DNA of 64,000 bases from NCBI RefSeq assembly GCF_006346325.1, contig NZ_VDYR01000001.1:62001-126000 (forward strand), in the 5' to 3' direction. The translations under genes and the position numbers were made by a program. Shown one piece after another: positions 56,626 through 64,000 of this stretch. The stretch's first letter is position 1. Every line of letters starts with the position of its first letter. Below the pieces are notes generated by a model that worked only from the letters and a program-made list of their open reading frames with translations, was not told where the DNA came from and made no database searches. This DNA comes from Sphingomonas japonica (GTDB lineage Bacteria > Pseudomonadota > Alphaproteobacteria > Sphingomonadales > Sphingomonadaceae).

Positions 56626-57752
56626 CAGTTCGCTCCCCCCTGAACGACGACCGGCGGCGTTTGCGGCTCGGGAGTCGCTGCCGGGCGCGCAGCCGCATTG
56701 GGCAGCGGCAGATACGGCGTGACGTCGCCCGATTCGACGATCGTCTTGTTCGACTTGGCAAGCACCGCTTCCATCGTCTCGTAATAGAGGCGGCGGCGAG
56801 TCACTTCGGGCGCGCTGACATATTGCTCGTAGATCTTGTCGAACTCGGCAGCTTCGCCCTGCGCGCGGGCAATCACCTGCTGCGCATAGGCGCGCGCCTG
56901 GTTGAGGTTGGCCTGTGCCTGCTGCTGCGCCGCATTGACCGCCTTGAAATCCTCGTCGACCGCGGCCGGGGGATTGGCGGCGCGGATCGCAACGTTGCTG
57001 ATGCGGATACCGGAGCGATATTCGTCGAGGATCTGCTGCATCAGCGCGAGCACCTGCGCCTCGATCACCGTGCGTCCGACGCCCAGCGCCTGGTCGAGCG
57101 TGACGCTGGCGACCGCCGAACGCATCGCGCTTTCCGCGACCGCGCGCACCGTCGCTTCGGGATCGGCGATTTGGAAGATGAAATTCTCGGGGCTGCGCAC
57201 GTTCCACTGCACGGAATAAGCAAGGTCGATGATGTTCTGGTCGCCGGTCAGCATCAGATTGTCGGCGGTTGATCCTTGCGGAAACTCCTCGTTGCGGATC
57301 GCCTCGACATCGACCTTGCGCACCTGCGCGAAGGGCGAGGGCGCGGTCAGCTGGACCCCGGGCGACAATGTGCCGCTATAGTTGCCGAGTGTGGTGACGA
57401 CGCCGCGCTGCTCCGGTCCGATCGAATGGATCGAGGTGAACAGGACCCATAGCAGAACGAGCAGGCCGGCGCCGATCCACCAGATCGAGCTGCCGCCGGG
57501 CAGCGGCAGGCCGGGGCGACCGCCGCCCCCGCCACCGCCGCCGCCGCGCGCGCGCTTGAGAAACTCGTCGAGCGATGTCGACGTGGTCGAACGCCCGCGG
57601 CGTCCTTCCGGGGGGAATGCCCATGGGTTGCGCGGACCGCCGCCCTCTCCCGGACTGCCGCCTTCGCCCTTGTTCCCACCGCCCCACGGGCCCTTGGGAT
57701 TGTCGTTCCGAAGCACGCCAGCGCGTGCGATCCACCCCGAGATATTCAGCAT
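56625..57752 (-). CDS. hflK: FtsH protease activity modulator HflK
   Basis: A 375-residue partner of HflC. The N-terminus is cytoplasmic, Gly/Pro-rich (PWGGGNKGEGGSPGEGGGPRNPWAFPPE) with a run of nine Gly before the membrane helix SIWWIGAGLLVLLWVLFTSI at about residue 92. The SPFH domain follows (SIGPEQRGVVTTLGNYSGTLSPGVQL, NLMLTGDQNIIDLAYSVQWNV), then a coiled-coil with QAQANLNQARAYAQQVIARAQGEAAEF. The start ATG at 57752 has AAGGTGG upstream; a GTG at 57776 would add eight residues. It is divergent from mrp with 70 bp between them. Confidence 0.94.
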   Translation of the reverse strand: MLNISGWIARAGVLRNDNPKGPWGGGNKGEGGSPGEGGGPRNPWAFPPEGRRGRSTTSTSLDEFLKRARGGGGGGGGGRPGLPLPGGSSIWWIGAGLLVLLWVLFTSIHSIGPEQRGVVTTLGNYSGTLSPGVQLTAPSPFAQVRKVDVEAIRNEEFPQGSTADNLMLTGDQNIIDLAYSVQWNVRSPENFIFQIADPEATVRAVAESAMRSAVASVTLDQALGVGRTVIEAQVLALMQQILDEYRSGIRISNVAIRAANPPAAVDEDFKAVNAAQQQAQANLNQARAYAQQVIARAQGEAAEFDKIYEQYVSAPEVTRRRLYYETMEAVLAKSNKTIVESGDVTPYLPLPNAAARPAATPEPQTPPVVVQGGAN

Positions 57753-57822
57753 ATCCACCTTTATAGGGAGGCGCACGGCGAATTACAGTGGAATAGGCGC
57801 AAGGCGGGCCTATCTCGCCGAC

Positions 57823-58791
57823 ATGACCGATCGAACGACACTCGAAGCGCTGCTCGCGCCGATCGCTGCGGGCCGCGCGACGGCGCGGCTCGACGGAAAC
57901 CGTGCCAGCATCGTCGTCGACGTGACCGGCCTGGGAACCGATGCCCAAGCCGCGCTCGAACGGGACATCCGCGCCGCGCTCGGCGATCTGCCCGGCATCG
58001 ACGAGGTGCGCGTGCTGCGCACCAGTGAACGTATGGAGCGCCGCCTGATCGCGGTCGCCAGCGGCAAGGGCGGCGTCGGCAAGTCGACCGTCTCGGCCAA
58101 TCTGGCGATCGCGTTGCACAAGGCGGGGCGCCGCGTCGGGCTCGTCGATGCCGATGTCTATGGCCCGTCGCAGCCCAAGCTGATGGGGGTCGAAGGCACA
58201 CGGCCGCAGGCGCGCGACAAGGTGCTGCTGCCCGTGGCGACGCCGTTCGGCGTGCCGATGCTGTCGATGGGACAGTTGGTCGATCCGGGCAAGGCGCTTG
58301 CCTGGCGCGGACCGATGGCGTCGGGAGCGCTTGGCCAGTTGATCGACGGCGATTGGGCGGGCGCGGGCGTCGACACGCTGGTGATCGACCTGCCGCCCGG
58401 GACCGGCGACGTCCAGCTGACGATGGTGCAGAAGCACAAGCCGGCGGGGGCGGTGATCGTTTCGACGCCGCAGGATCTGTCGCTGATCGACGCCGAACGC
58501 GCGATCGACCTGTTCGCCAAGGTCGGCGTGCCGATCATCGGGATCGTCGAGAACATGTCGGGCTATGCCTGCCCGCATTGCGGCGAGACCTCCGATCCGT
58601 TCGGGCAGGGTGGGGCGGAAGCGGCGGCGGGCCGGTTGGGCGTGCCGTTCCTCGGCCGCGTGCCGCTGTCGATCGCGGTTCGGCGGGCATCGGACGCTGG
58701 ACAGCCGCCAGCTGCAGGGAACGGCCCTGAAGCCGCCGCGTTCGTCGGTCTGGCCGCGCAGGTTTCGGCGTGGCTCGACGCGAAGGGATAA
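57823..58791 (+). CDS. Iron-sulfur cluster carrier protein ApbC/Mrp
   Basis: A 322-residue MinD-like P-loop NTPase. A short DUF59/MIP18-like N-terminus (residues 1-65) is followed by the deviant Walker A ASGKGGVGKST (80-90), switch motifs VDADVYGPSQPKLMG and VIDLPPGTGD, and a CxxC pair at 250-253 (YACPHCGE) that bridges a cluster between subunits. It delivers 4Fe-4S clusters to apoproteins. It starts divergently from hflK, and the CoA-binding protein gene follows at five bases. Confidence 0.95.
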   Translation: MTDRTTLEALLAPIAAGRATARLDGNRASIVVDVTGLGTDAQAALERDIRAALGDLPGIDEVRVLRTSERMERRLIAVASGKGGVGKSTVSANLAIALHKAGRRVGLVDADVYGPSQPKLMGVEGTRPQARDKVLLPVATPFGVPMLSMGQLVDPGKALAWRGPMASGALGQLIDGDWAGAGVDTLVIDLPPGTGDVQLTMVQKHKPAGAVIVSTPQDLSLIDAERAIDLFAKVGVPIIGIVENMSGYACPHCGETSDPFGQGGAEAAAGRLGVPFLGRVPLSIAVRRASDAGQPPAAGNGPEAAAFVGLAAQVSAWLDAKG

Positions 58792-58795
58792 GGGC

Positions 58796-59227
58796 ATGCC
58801 GCTGACCACCGACGACGAGATCCATGCGCTGCTGAGCGGTGCGCGCACCATCGCGATGGTCGGCGCCTCGGACCGCCCCGACCGTGCGTCGTACGGAGTG
58901 ATGCGGTTCCTGCAGGATCACGGCTACCGCGTGATCCCGGTCAATCCGCAGATCACGGGCGAGCATGTCCACGGCGAATTCGTGTTCCGCGAACTCGGCC
59001 AGATCGGCGAGCCGATCGACATCGTCGATATCTTCCGCAATTCGGCGGCGGCAGGCGAAGCGGTCGATCAAGCGATCGCGGTCGGCGCCAAGGCGGTGTG
59101 GATGCAGATCGGCGTCGTCAACCAGGAGGCTGCGGCACGCGCCGAAGCGGCCGGCCTCGAAGTGGTGATGGACCGCTGCCCAAAGATCGAGATCGCGCGG
59201 TTGGGCATCGGTCGGGTCGAATCCTAA
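58796..59227 (+). CDS. CoA-binding domain protein (YccU-like)
   Basis: A 143-residue Rossmann-fold protein matching the CoA_binding_2 family: TIAMVGASDRPDRASYGVMRFLQDHGYRVIPVNPQ, then DIVDIFRNSAAAGEAVDQAIAVGAKAVWMQIGVVNQEAA and the late VVMDRCPKIE. Members bind CoA or a nucleotide; the physiological role is undefined. It is five bases after mrp and probably cotranscribed. Confidence 0.9.
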   Translation: MPLTTDDEIHALLSGARTIAMVGASDRPDRASYGVMRFLQDHGYRVIPVNPQITGEHVHGEFVFRELGQIGEPIDIVDIFRNSAAAGEAVDQAIAVGAKAVWMQIGVVNQEAAARAEAAGLEVVMDRCPKIEIARLGIGRVES

Positions 59228-59313
59228 CGGAAAAACGATGCGATCGCGCGGGGATCGCAATCGAACATTGGCGCGGATCGCGCGACATCGGGATGGTTCG
59301 TTGGAGGACCTCG

Positions 59314-59448
59314 ATGCTCGACCCGTATTTCTCTTTCGCCTTGATGCTCATCCTGTGCAGCGCCGCCATCGTGCTCGTCGCGACCATGTCGCAGCGCGAG
59401 CGCCGGCGCCGTGCGGTCGAGCGGCTACATGGTCGCTTGCGCAGCTAG
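59314..59448 (+). CDS. Small single-pass membrane protein, 44 aa
   Basis: A 44-residue ORF with one hydrophobic helix (SFALMLILCSAAIVLVATM) followed by a basic tail ([18 protein letters not shown]), so an N-out, C-in orientation is likely. GGAGG lies six bases before the ATG, the best ribosome binding site in this stretch. Its stop overlaps the end of the convergent oxidoreductase gene. No family is recognised. It may be a regulator or subunit of a membrane complex; translation needs confirmation. Confidence 0.55.
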   Translation: MLDPYFSFALMLILCSAAIVLVATMSQRERRRRAVERLHGRLRS

Positions 59449-59975
59449 GCGCGGCCGCGTGCGATCCGTATCCGCCCGATAAACCGATTGAGCGCCGGGG
59501 CCGCATCGCCCATCCAGACATCGCCGCGCGTGTTGAAATATGCCGCGCCTGACCAGTTCATGCCGAGATAGCGCGACGTCCGCGCAAACGGCTCGGCGAA
59601 CCCCGGCGGCAGCGCCGGATCAGTACCTACCGCGAGCAGCCAGGTCCGCCGCCCGGCGAACGCCCGCGCGCGGGGCTTGAGGCGGTCGTCGTGCAGCAGG
59701 TCGGTCAGCCGATCGAACACCGTCTTCATTCGCCCGCTCATCGCGTACCAATAGACCGGTGTGGCAAAGACGATATCGTCGCTCGCCAGCATCGCATCGA
59801 TCACCGCCGCAAAATCGTCCGGCTGCCGTGTGGCGCCATAGGCAAACGGGGCGATGTCGATTTGCGACAGCGACACGACGACACTCGCGTCGAGCCGGTC
59901 GCGAACGCCGCGCACCAGTTGCGCGGTATCGCCGTCCTGCCGCGCCGATCCCTCGATCACCAGCGGTGGGTTCAA
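59445..59975 (-). CDS. Flavodoxin-fold NAD(P)H-dependent oxidoreductase
   Basis: A 176-residue FMN-binding protein. Typical parts are [17 protein letters not shown] (FMN phosphate loop), [31 protein letters not shown], the NADPH-dependent FMN reductase signature, and [10 protein letters not shown]. It may reduce quinones or flavins; the substrate is unknown. The start is TTG at 59975, overlapping the dapD stop (TTGA), with a GTG four codons later as an alternative. It ends over the small membrane-protein gene. Confidence 0.85.
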   Translation of the reverse strand: MNPPLVIEGSARQDGDTAQLVRGVRDRLDASVVVSLSQIDIAPFAYGATRQPDDFAAVIDAMLASDDIVFATPVYWYAMSGRMKTVFDRLTDLLHDDRLKPRARAFAGRRTWLLAVGTDPALPPGFAEPFARTSRYLGMNWSGAAYFNTRGDVWMGDAAPALNRFIGRIRIARGRA

Positions 59976-60793
59976 TCGCGCAGCAGTTCGTTGATGCTGG
60001 TCTTGCTGCGGGTGCGTTCGTCGACCTGCTTGATGATGACCGCGCAGTAGAGCGCCGGTTTGCCGTCTCCCCCTCCGAGCGATCCGGGAACGACGACGGC
60101 ATAGGGAGGCACTTCGCCCATATGGACTTCGCCGGTCGCGCGGTCGACGATCTTCGTCGATGCGCCCAGATACACGCCCATCGACAGCACCGCGCCTTCG
60201 CCGACGCGCACGCCCTCGGCGACCTCGGCGCGCGCGCCGATAAAGGCGCCATCGCCGATGATGACCGGATCGGCCTGAAGCGGTTCGAGCACGCCGCCGA
60301 TCCCGGCGCCGCCCGACAGATGCACGCCCCGCCCGATCTGCGCGCAACTGCCCACGGTAGCCCAGGTATCGACCATCGTGCCCTCGCCGACATAGGCGCC
60401 GATATTGACGAAGCTGGGCATCAGCACCGCGCTCTTGCCGACGAACGCGCCCTGCCGAACGATCGCGCCGGGCACCGCGCGAAATCCGGCATCGCGGAAC
60501 CGGTTCTCGCCCCAGCCCGCGAATTTCGACGGCACCTTGTCGAACCACGCGCTGTCGCCCGGACCGGGCATGACCTGATTGTCGTTGAGCCGGAACGACA
60601 GCAGTACCGCCTTTTTCAGCCATTGATTGACGCGCCATCCGTCGCCGTTCGGTTCCGCGACCCGCGCCGCACCGCTGTCGAGCAGGGCGAGCGCCTCGAC
60701 CACGGCCTCACGCACTTCGCCGGTGGTAGCGATGGTCAGGCTGGCGCGATCCTCCCATGCGGCGTCGATCACCGGGATCAGTTGGTCGTGCAT
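59972..60793 (-). CDS. dapD: 2,3,4,5-tetrahydropyridine-2,6-dicarboxylate N-succinyltransferase
   Basis: A 273-residue left-handed beta-helix acyltransferase of the succinylase branch of lysine and diaminopimelate synthesis. The N-terminal domain is followed by hexapeptide repeats ([54 protein letters not shown]). [25 protein letters not shown] and the [11 protein letters not shown] loop are family motifs. The start [12 protein letters not shown] at 60793 is preferred over 60823. Its first 16 bases overlap the end of the HAD gene. Confidence 0.97.
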   Translation of the reverse strand: MHDQLIPVIDAAWEDRASLTIATTGEVREAVVEALALLDSGAARVAEPNGDGWRVNQWLKKAVLLSFRLNDNQVMPGPGDSAWFDKVPSKFAGWGENRFRDAGFRAVPGAIVRQGAFVGKSAVLMPSFVNIGAYVGEGTMVDTWATVGSCAQIGRGVHLSGGAGIGGVLEPLQADPVIIGDGAFIGARAEVAEGVRVGEGAVLSMGVYLGASTKIVDRATGEVHMGEVPPYAVVVPGSLGGGDGKPALYCAVIIKQVDERTRSKTSINELLRD

Positions 60794-61455
60794 GCCGCGT
60801 CCTCCAATATGCCGGCCAGCCAATGGCCGATGTCGTGCGTGGTGAAGTCGATGACGTCGCGGTCGACCGCGCCCTGTTCCGAACCGTTATCGACCCAAAC
60901 CGTCGTCATCCCGATCGCCTTGGCCGGCGGCAGGTTGCGCGCCATGTCCTCGGCGAACAGCGCGCGCGCGGGATCGATGTCCCAGGCATCGCACAGCCCG
61001 CGATAGGCTTCGGGCCAGGGCTTGGGGCGGTATGCGGTGGCATGGATGTCGTGGATGCCCTCGAACGTCTCGTCCAGCCCCAGCCGGTCCAGCACCCGCC
61101 GCGCATAGGGCGCGTCGCCATTGGTGAAGACCAGCTTGCGCCCCGGCAGGCGTGCGATTGCCCCGGCAAGGTCGGCGTTGGCTTCGATCGCGCCCATGTC
61201 GACGTCGTGGACGAATGCCAGGAACTCGTGCGGGTCGATGTCACGCTCCGCCATCAGCCCCGACAGCGTGGTGCCGTGGTCGAGGAACCAGGCCTTCTGC
61301 GCGGCATAGCCCGTCGTCCGGTCGCAGCCGAGCAAGGCGCAGACATAGTCGGTCATCCGCGTCTCGATCTGGGGAAACAGTCCCGAACCCGCCGGATACA
61401 GCGTGTTGTCGAGATCGAAGATCCAGGTATCGATATGGGCGAGTTGGGGCAGCAT
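60778..61455 (-). CDS. Pyrimidine 5'-nucleotidase (HAD family)
   Basis: A 225-residue HAD phosphatase of the SDT1/PHM8-like group. Motif I is [11 protein letters not shown] (Asp 14 and Asp 16), motif II is LVFTNG, the Lys is in [10 protein letters not shown], and motif IV is [33 protein letters not shown] is the signature of the pyrimidine 5'-nucleotidase family, which dephosphorylates UMP and CMP. It leads dapD by an overlap of 16 bases, a conserved pairing in this order. The substrate is inferred from family only. Confidence 0.92.
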   Translation of the reverse strand: MLPQLAHIDTWIFDLDNTLYPAGSGLFPQIETRMTDYVCALLGCDRTTGYAAQKAWFLDHGTTLSGLMAERDIDPHEFLAFVHDVDMGAIEANADLAGAIARLPGRKLVFTNGDAPYARRVLDRLGLDETFEGIHDIHATAYRPKPWPEAYRGLCDAWDIDPARALFAEDMARNLPPAKAIGMTTVWVDNGSEQGAVDRDVIDFTTHDIGHWLAGILEDAACTTN

Positions 61456-61606
61456 GCGGCTGGGGGCTTATGCGGCGAAACCCGCTGCGGCAAGATGGCT
61501 ATGCCGCCGCAAGGCCCGAACGACGGGGGGTCCGCCGCTTTCTGCTTCTGGACGGCAAAGATTATGATTGGTGGCGAATGCGGTCGCTCGCTCCCATCTC
61601 CTATCC

Positions 61607-62605
61607 ATGACCGGATACTCGCTGCTCGACCTCGTCCCCATCGTCCAGGATGGCACGGCCGCCTCGGCGCTTGCCAACGCCGCCGATCTGGCGCGTCACG
61701 CCGAGGGGCTGGGCTTCAATCGATACTGGGTCGCCGAGCATCATGGCATGCCGGGCATCGCCAGCGCCGCGACCGCGGTGGTGATCGGCCATCTCGCCGC
61801 CGCGACCAGCACGATCAAGGTCGGCGCGGGCGGCATCATGCTGCCCAACCATGCCCCGTTGGTGATCGCCGAGCAGTTCGGCACGCTCGACGCACTGTTT
61901 CCCGGCCGCATCGAATTGGGGCTGGGCCGCGCACCGGGATCGGATCACAAAGTAGCCCGCGCACTGCGCCGAACGCTGGAGAGCGATCCAAACGCATTTC
62001 CGCAGGATGTGCTCGAACTGCAAAGCTATTTCGCCGATGACGGCCAGACCGGCATCCGCGCGGTGCCGGGGGCAGGGGCTAAGGTGCCGCTGTGGATTCT
62101 GGGATCGAGCACGTTCGGCGCGCAGCTCGCCGCCGCGCTCGGGCTGCCCTACGCGTTCGCGTCGCACTTCGCGCCAGCCGCGATGATGGACGCGATCGCG
62201 ATCTATCGCGCCGGCTTTCGTCCATCGGCGCAGCTCGACCGTCCGCACGTAATGCTGGGTTTCAACGTGTTCGCTGCCGACAGCGACAACGAGGCGCAGT
62301 ACCTTGCGAGTTCGGCGCATCAGGCGTTCGTCGCGATCCGCACCGGCCAGGCGATCCAACTGCCGCCCCCGGTGCGCGATTTCCGCGCGGGCCTCGGCGC
62401 GCAGGGCAACGCGATCCTCAATCAGGTGCTCGAATGCTCGGCGACCGGCAGCCCCGCGACGGTCGCGCACCAGATCGCCGCGTTCGTCGAGCGGACGGGA
62501 GCCGACGAGCTGATGCTGACCGGCATGATCTACGATCCCGAGGCGAGAAAGAAGAGCTTCGGGATTGCCGCGCAGGCGATGCGCGAGTTGCAGCTGGCGG
62601 CTTAG
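61607..62605 (+). CDS. LLM class flavin-dependent oxidoreductase
   Basis: A 332-residue luciferase-like TIM-barrel monooxygenase of the MsnO8 subgroup. Features are [50 protein letters not shown], with the AEHH motif, [42 protein letters not shown] and [28 protein letters not shown]. These proteins use FMNH2 and oxygen on unknown substrates. The ATG at 61607 is preferred over an upstream in-frame one at 61568. It is followed by a long perfect inverted repeat. Confidence 0.93.
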   Translation: MTGYSLLDLVPIVQDGTAASALANAADLARHAEGLGFNRYWVAEHHGMPGIASAATAVVIGHLAAATSTIKVGAGGIMLPNHAPLVIAEQFGTLDALFPGRIELGLGRAPGSDHKVARALRRTLESDPNAFPQDVLELQSYFADDGQTGIRAVPGAGAKVPLWILGSSTFGAQLAAALGLPYAFASHFAPAAMMDAIAIYRAGFRPSAQLDRPHVMLGFNVFAADSDNEAQYLASSAHQAFVAIRTGQAIQLPPPVRDFRAGLGAQGNAILNQVLECSATGSPATVAHQIAAFVERTGADELMLTGMIYDPEARKKSFGIAAQAMRELQLAA

Positions 62606-62636
62606 TGTTTGGTCTGGCCGCAGGCAACATACAGCT

Positions 62637-62710
62637 GTGCTCCGGCGAAGGCCGGAGCCGTGGCGGTCCGAAGGCTTTGATTGCCACGGCTCCGGCCTTC
62701 GCCGGAGCAC
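62637..62710. repeat. Perfect 28-bp inverted repeat, REP-like
   Basis: The arms are 62637-62664 and 62683-62710, perfect inverse complements with an 18-base loop. Each begins or ends with GTGCTCCGGCGAAGGCCGGAG, which is itself palindromic. This CTCCGGCGAAGGCCGGAG type is, from general knowledge, a dispersed sphingomonad repeat. It lies between the convergent LLM gene and kinase gene, so it may also act as a two-way terminator. Confidence 0.8.
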
Positions 62711-62737
62711 GGGGCCTGCAGATGGGCTGGATCGTAT

Positions 62738-64000
62738 TCACCCCGCCGCAGGCAGCCGCAATCGCACCAGCAATCCGCCAAGATCCTCGCTCTCCTCCAG
62801 ACTCACCGTCCCGTCGTATAGTTCCGCAACATCGCGAACGATCGCCAGACCCAGCCCGGTCCCCGGTTTGCCGCTGTCGAGCCGCACGCCGCGATCGAAG
62901 ATGCGGATGCGGTCGGCCTCGGGGATGCCCGCGCCGTCGTCCTCGACCAGTATCTCTACGAACCCGGCATCCGCCTGCGCGGTGATGAACACGCTTCCGC
63001 CGCCATATTTTGCAGCATTCTCGACGAGATTGCCGAGCATTTCGTCGAGGTCCTGACGTTCGATATGGGCGACCAGATCCTTCTGACCATCAGTATCGAT
63101 GCGGACATGCTGGTACAGTCGATCGACCGCGCGCTCGACCGCCTCGATGCTCGGCCAGATCGCGGCGCGGCTGTGCGCGCTGCCGCGGCGTCCGACGGCG
63201 CGGGCGCGCGCGAGGTGGTGATCGACCTGGCGCCGCATCGTCCGCGCCTCGCGCACGACCGTGGTCGACAGGTCGTCGGCATCGGCGGTCGCGGCATTCA
63301 TGATGACGGTGAGCGGCGTCTTGAGCGCGTGCGCGAGATTGCCGGCGTGCCGCCGCGCCTCCTCTGCCTGGCGATCGTTATGCGACACCAGCGCGTTCAG
63401 CTCTTCGACCATCGGCGCCAGCTCGGCGGGCATGCCGCCTTCGATCCGGGTCGATTTGCCGGCGCGCAGCCGCGCGATCTCGATCCGCAACTTGCGCACC
63501 GGCAGCAGGCCGTACCAGGTCTGCAGCGCCGCCATCACGATCAGGCCGAGCCCGAGCAGGACGAAGCTGTAGGTCAGCGTCCGCCGCAGCGCGGCAATCT
63601 GGGCATCTAGAATATTGCGGTTTTGCGCCACCTGAAACCGCCACTGCACGGGTGATCCCGGCAGGCGTACGTCGCGTTCGGCAACGCGCAGGTTTTCCTT
63701 GGGGAACTGGTCCGAATCATAAAAATGCACCTCCATGTCGCCATGGTCGGCGTCGGCGCGCAATACTCGATCCCACAGCGACCGGGACGGAGCGGCATTG
63801 TATCCCTTGCCGCTGACCTGCCAGTACAATCCGGAATATGGTTCGAGAAATCGTTGGTCGGATAACTCGCGGCTGAACATCACTTCGCCGACCGGATCGA
63901 TCTCGGCCGACAGGATCATCGAATCCAGGATATAGTCCAGCTGATCGTCGAAACTGGTTTGCAGCGCTGACGTCAGCACACGATCGAGCCCGAAAGCGCC
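62738..64000 (-). CDS. Sensor histidine kinase (N-terminus outside window)
   Basis: The 3' 420 codons of a two-component sensor kinase; the reading frame stays open to the right edge, so the start is beyond it. A periplasmic sensor region (SFDDQLDYILDSMILSAEIDPVGEVMFS) is followed by a membrane helix (TYSFVLLGLGLIVMAALQTWYGLLPV) and a HAMP-like linker. The phospho-acceptor His is in NLAHALKTPLTVI, and the ATPase has NLVENAAKYG, VEDDGAGIPEADR and GTGLGLAIVRD. It resembles PhoQ-type kinases. The response regulator is expected just upstream, outside the window. Confidence 0.92.
   Translation of the reverse strand, partial: GAFGLDRVLTSALQTSFDDQLDYILDSMILSAEIDPVGEVMFSRELSDQRFLEPYSGLYWQVSGKGYNAAPSRSLWDRVLRADADHGDMEVHFYDSDQFPKENLRVAERDVRLPGSPVQWRFQVAQNRNILDAQIAALRRTLTYSFVLLGLGLIVMAALQTWYGLLPVRKLRIEIARLRAGKSTRIEGGMPAELAPMVEELNALVSHNDRQAEEARRHAGNLAHALKTPLTVIMNAATADADDLSTTVVREARTMRRQVDHHLARARAVGRRGSAHSRAAIWPSIEAVERAVDRLYQHVRIDTDGQKDLVAHIERQDLDEMLGNLVENAAKYGGGSVFITAQADAGFVEILVEDDGAGIPEADRIRIFDRGVRLDSGKPGTGLGLAIVRDVAELYDGTVSLEESEDLGGLLVRLRLPAAG

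Overview
The window is a dense, GC-rich chromosomal segment of an alphaproteobacterium, most likely a sphingomonad (Sphingomonas or a close relative). This rests on recognised gene content: a TorF-type porin, a DivK single-domain regulator, DUF3572 and DUF3035 (BamF-like) proteins, an RNase E with an acidic insert, the ribF-ileS-lspA-DUF3035 run, and sphingomonad-style palindromic repeats. I saw no rRNA, tRNA, CRISPR array, prophage or insertion sequence. Nearly everything is housekeeping or conserved accessory sequence.

Layout. 1-3.4 kb: the edge of dps with a good EcfG-type general-stress promoter, a GDT1-like membrane protein, rpmG, divK, DUF3572, a HAD phosphatase and RidA. 3.4-4.5 kb: a TorF-like porin behind a cluster of TGTTGC/GCAACA half-sites. 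4.5-18.1 kb, minus strand: a long co-directional block amiC, SulP transporter, mrcA, prfB, methyltransferase lipoprotein, thyA, folA, ribF, ileS, lspA, bamF-like. Many of its genes overlap by 4 bases, and ileS carries an in-frame palindromic element. 18.1-25.3 kb, plus strand: rne with a long structured leader, M48 protease, DsbA-like thioredoxin and an ABC-2 exporter. 25.3-32 kb, minus strand: glpX, gyrB, Dabb protein, RhlE-type helicase, recF.

32-42 kb, mostly plus strand: a small lipoprotein, a TetR regulator with a second lipoprotein, rlmN, TauE/SafE, a cytochrome b with a Tat lipoprotein molybdoenzyme, cfa, argG and a large multi-pass membrane protein that looks like a GT-C enzyme. 42-48.1 kb, minus strand: a FemAB/GNAT-like protein, mscS, metC, sseA and an FeS-type bacterial photolyase that starts 29 bp from the divergent queF. 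48.7-52.3 kb: a two-gene carbohydrate locus, a GT4-like glycosyltransferase with an extra C-terminal domain followed by a GH130 enzyme, with a perfect inverted repeat upstream and a perfect hairpin between the genes. This is the most promising candidate for an undercharacterised system. 52.4-57.8 kb, minus strand: HerA-like ATPase, DegP-type protease, hflC, hflK. 57.8-64 kb: Mrp/ApbC, CoA-binding protein, a 44-residue membrane protein, flavodoxin-fold oxidoreductase, dapD, HAD nucleotidase, LLM flavin oxidoreductase, a perfect 28-bp inverted repeat and the 5'-truncated end of a sensor histidine kinase gene.

How the genes work together. Envelope biogenesis and quality control recur throughout: PBP1A, AmiC, LspA, BamF-like, M48, DsbA, DegP, HflKC, Cfa and MscS. 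One-carbon and flavin metabolism (thyA, folA, ribF) share a transcription direction with translation genes (prfB, ileS). A sulfur theme (SulP, TauE, YedY-like molybdoenzyme, SseA, MetC) is suggestive only.
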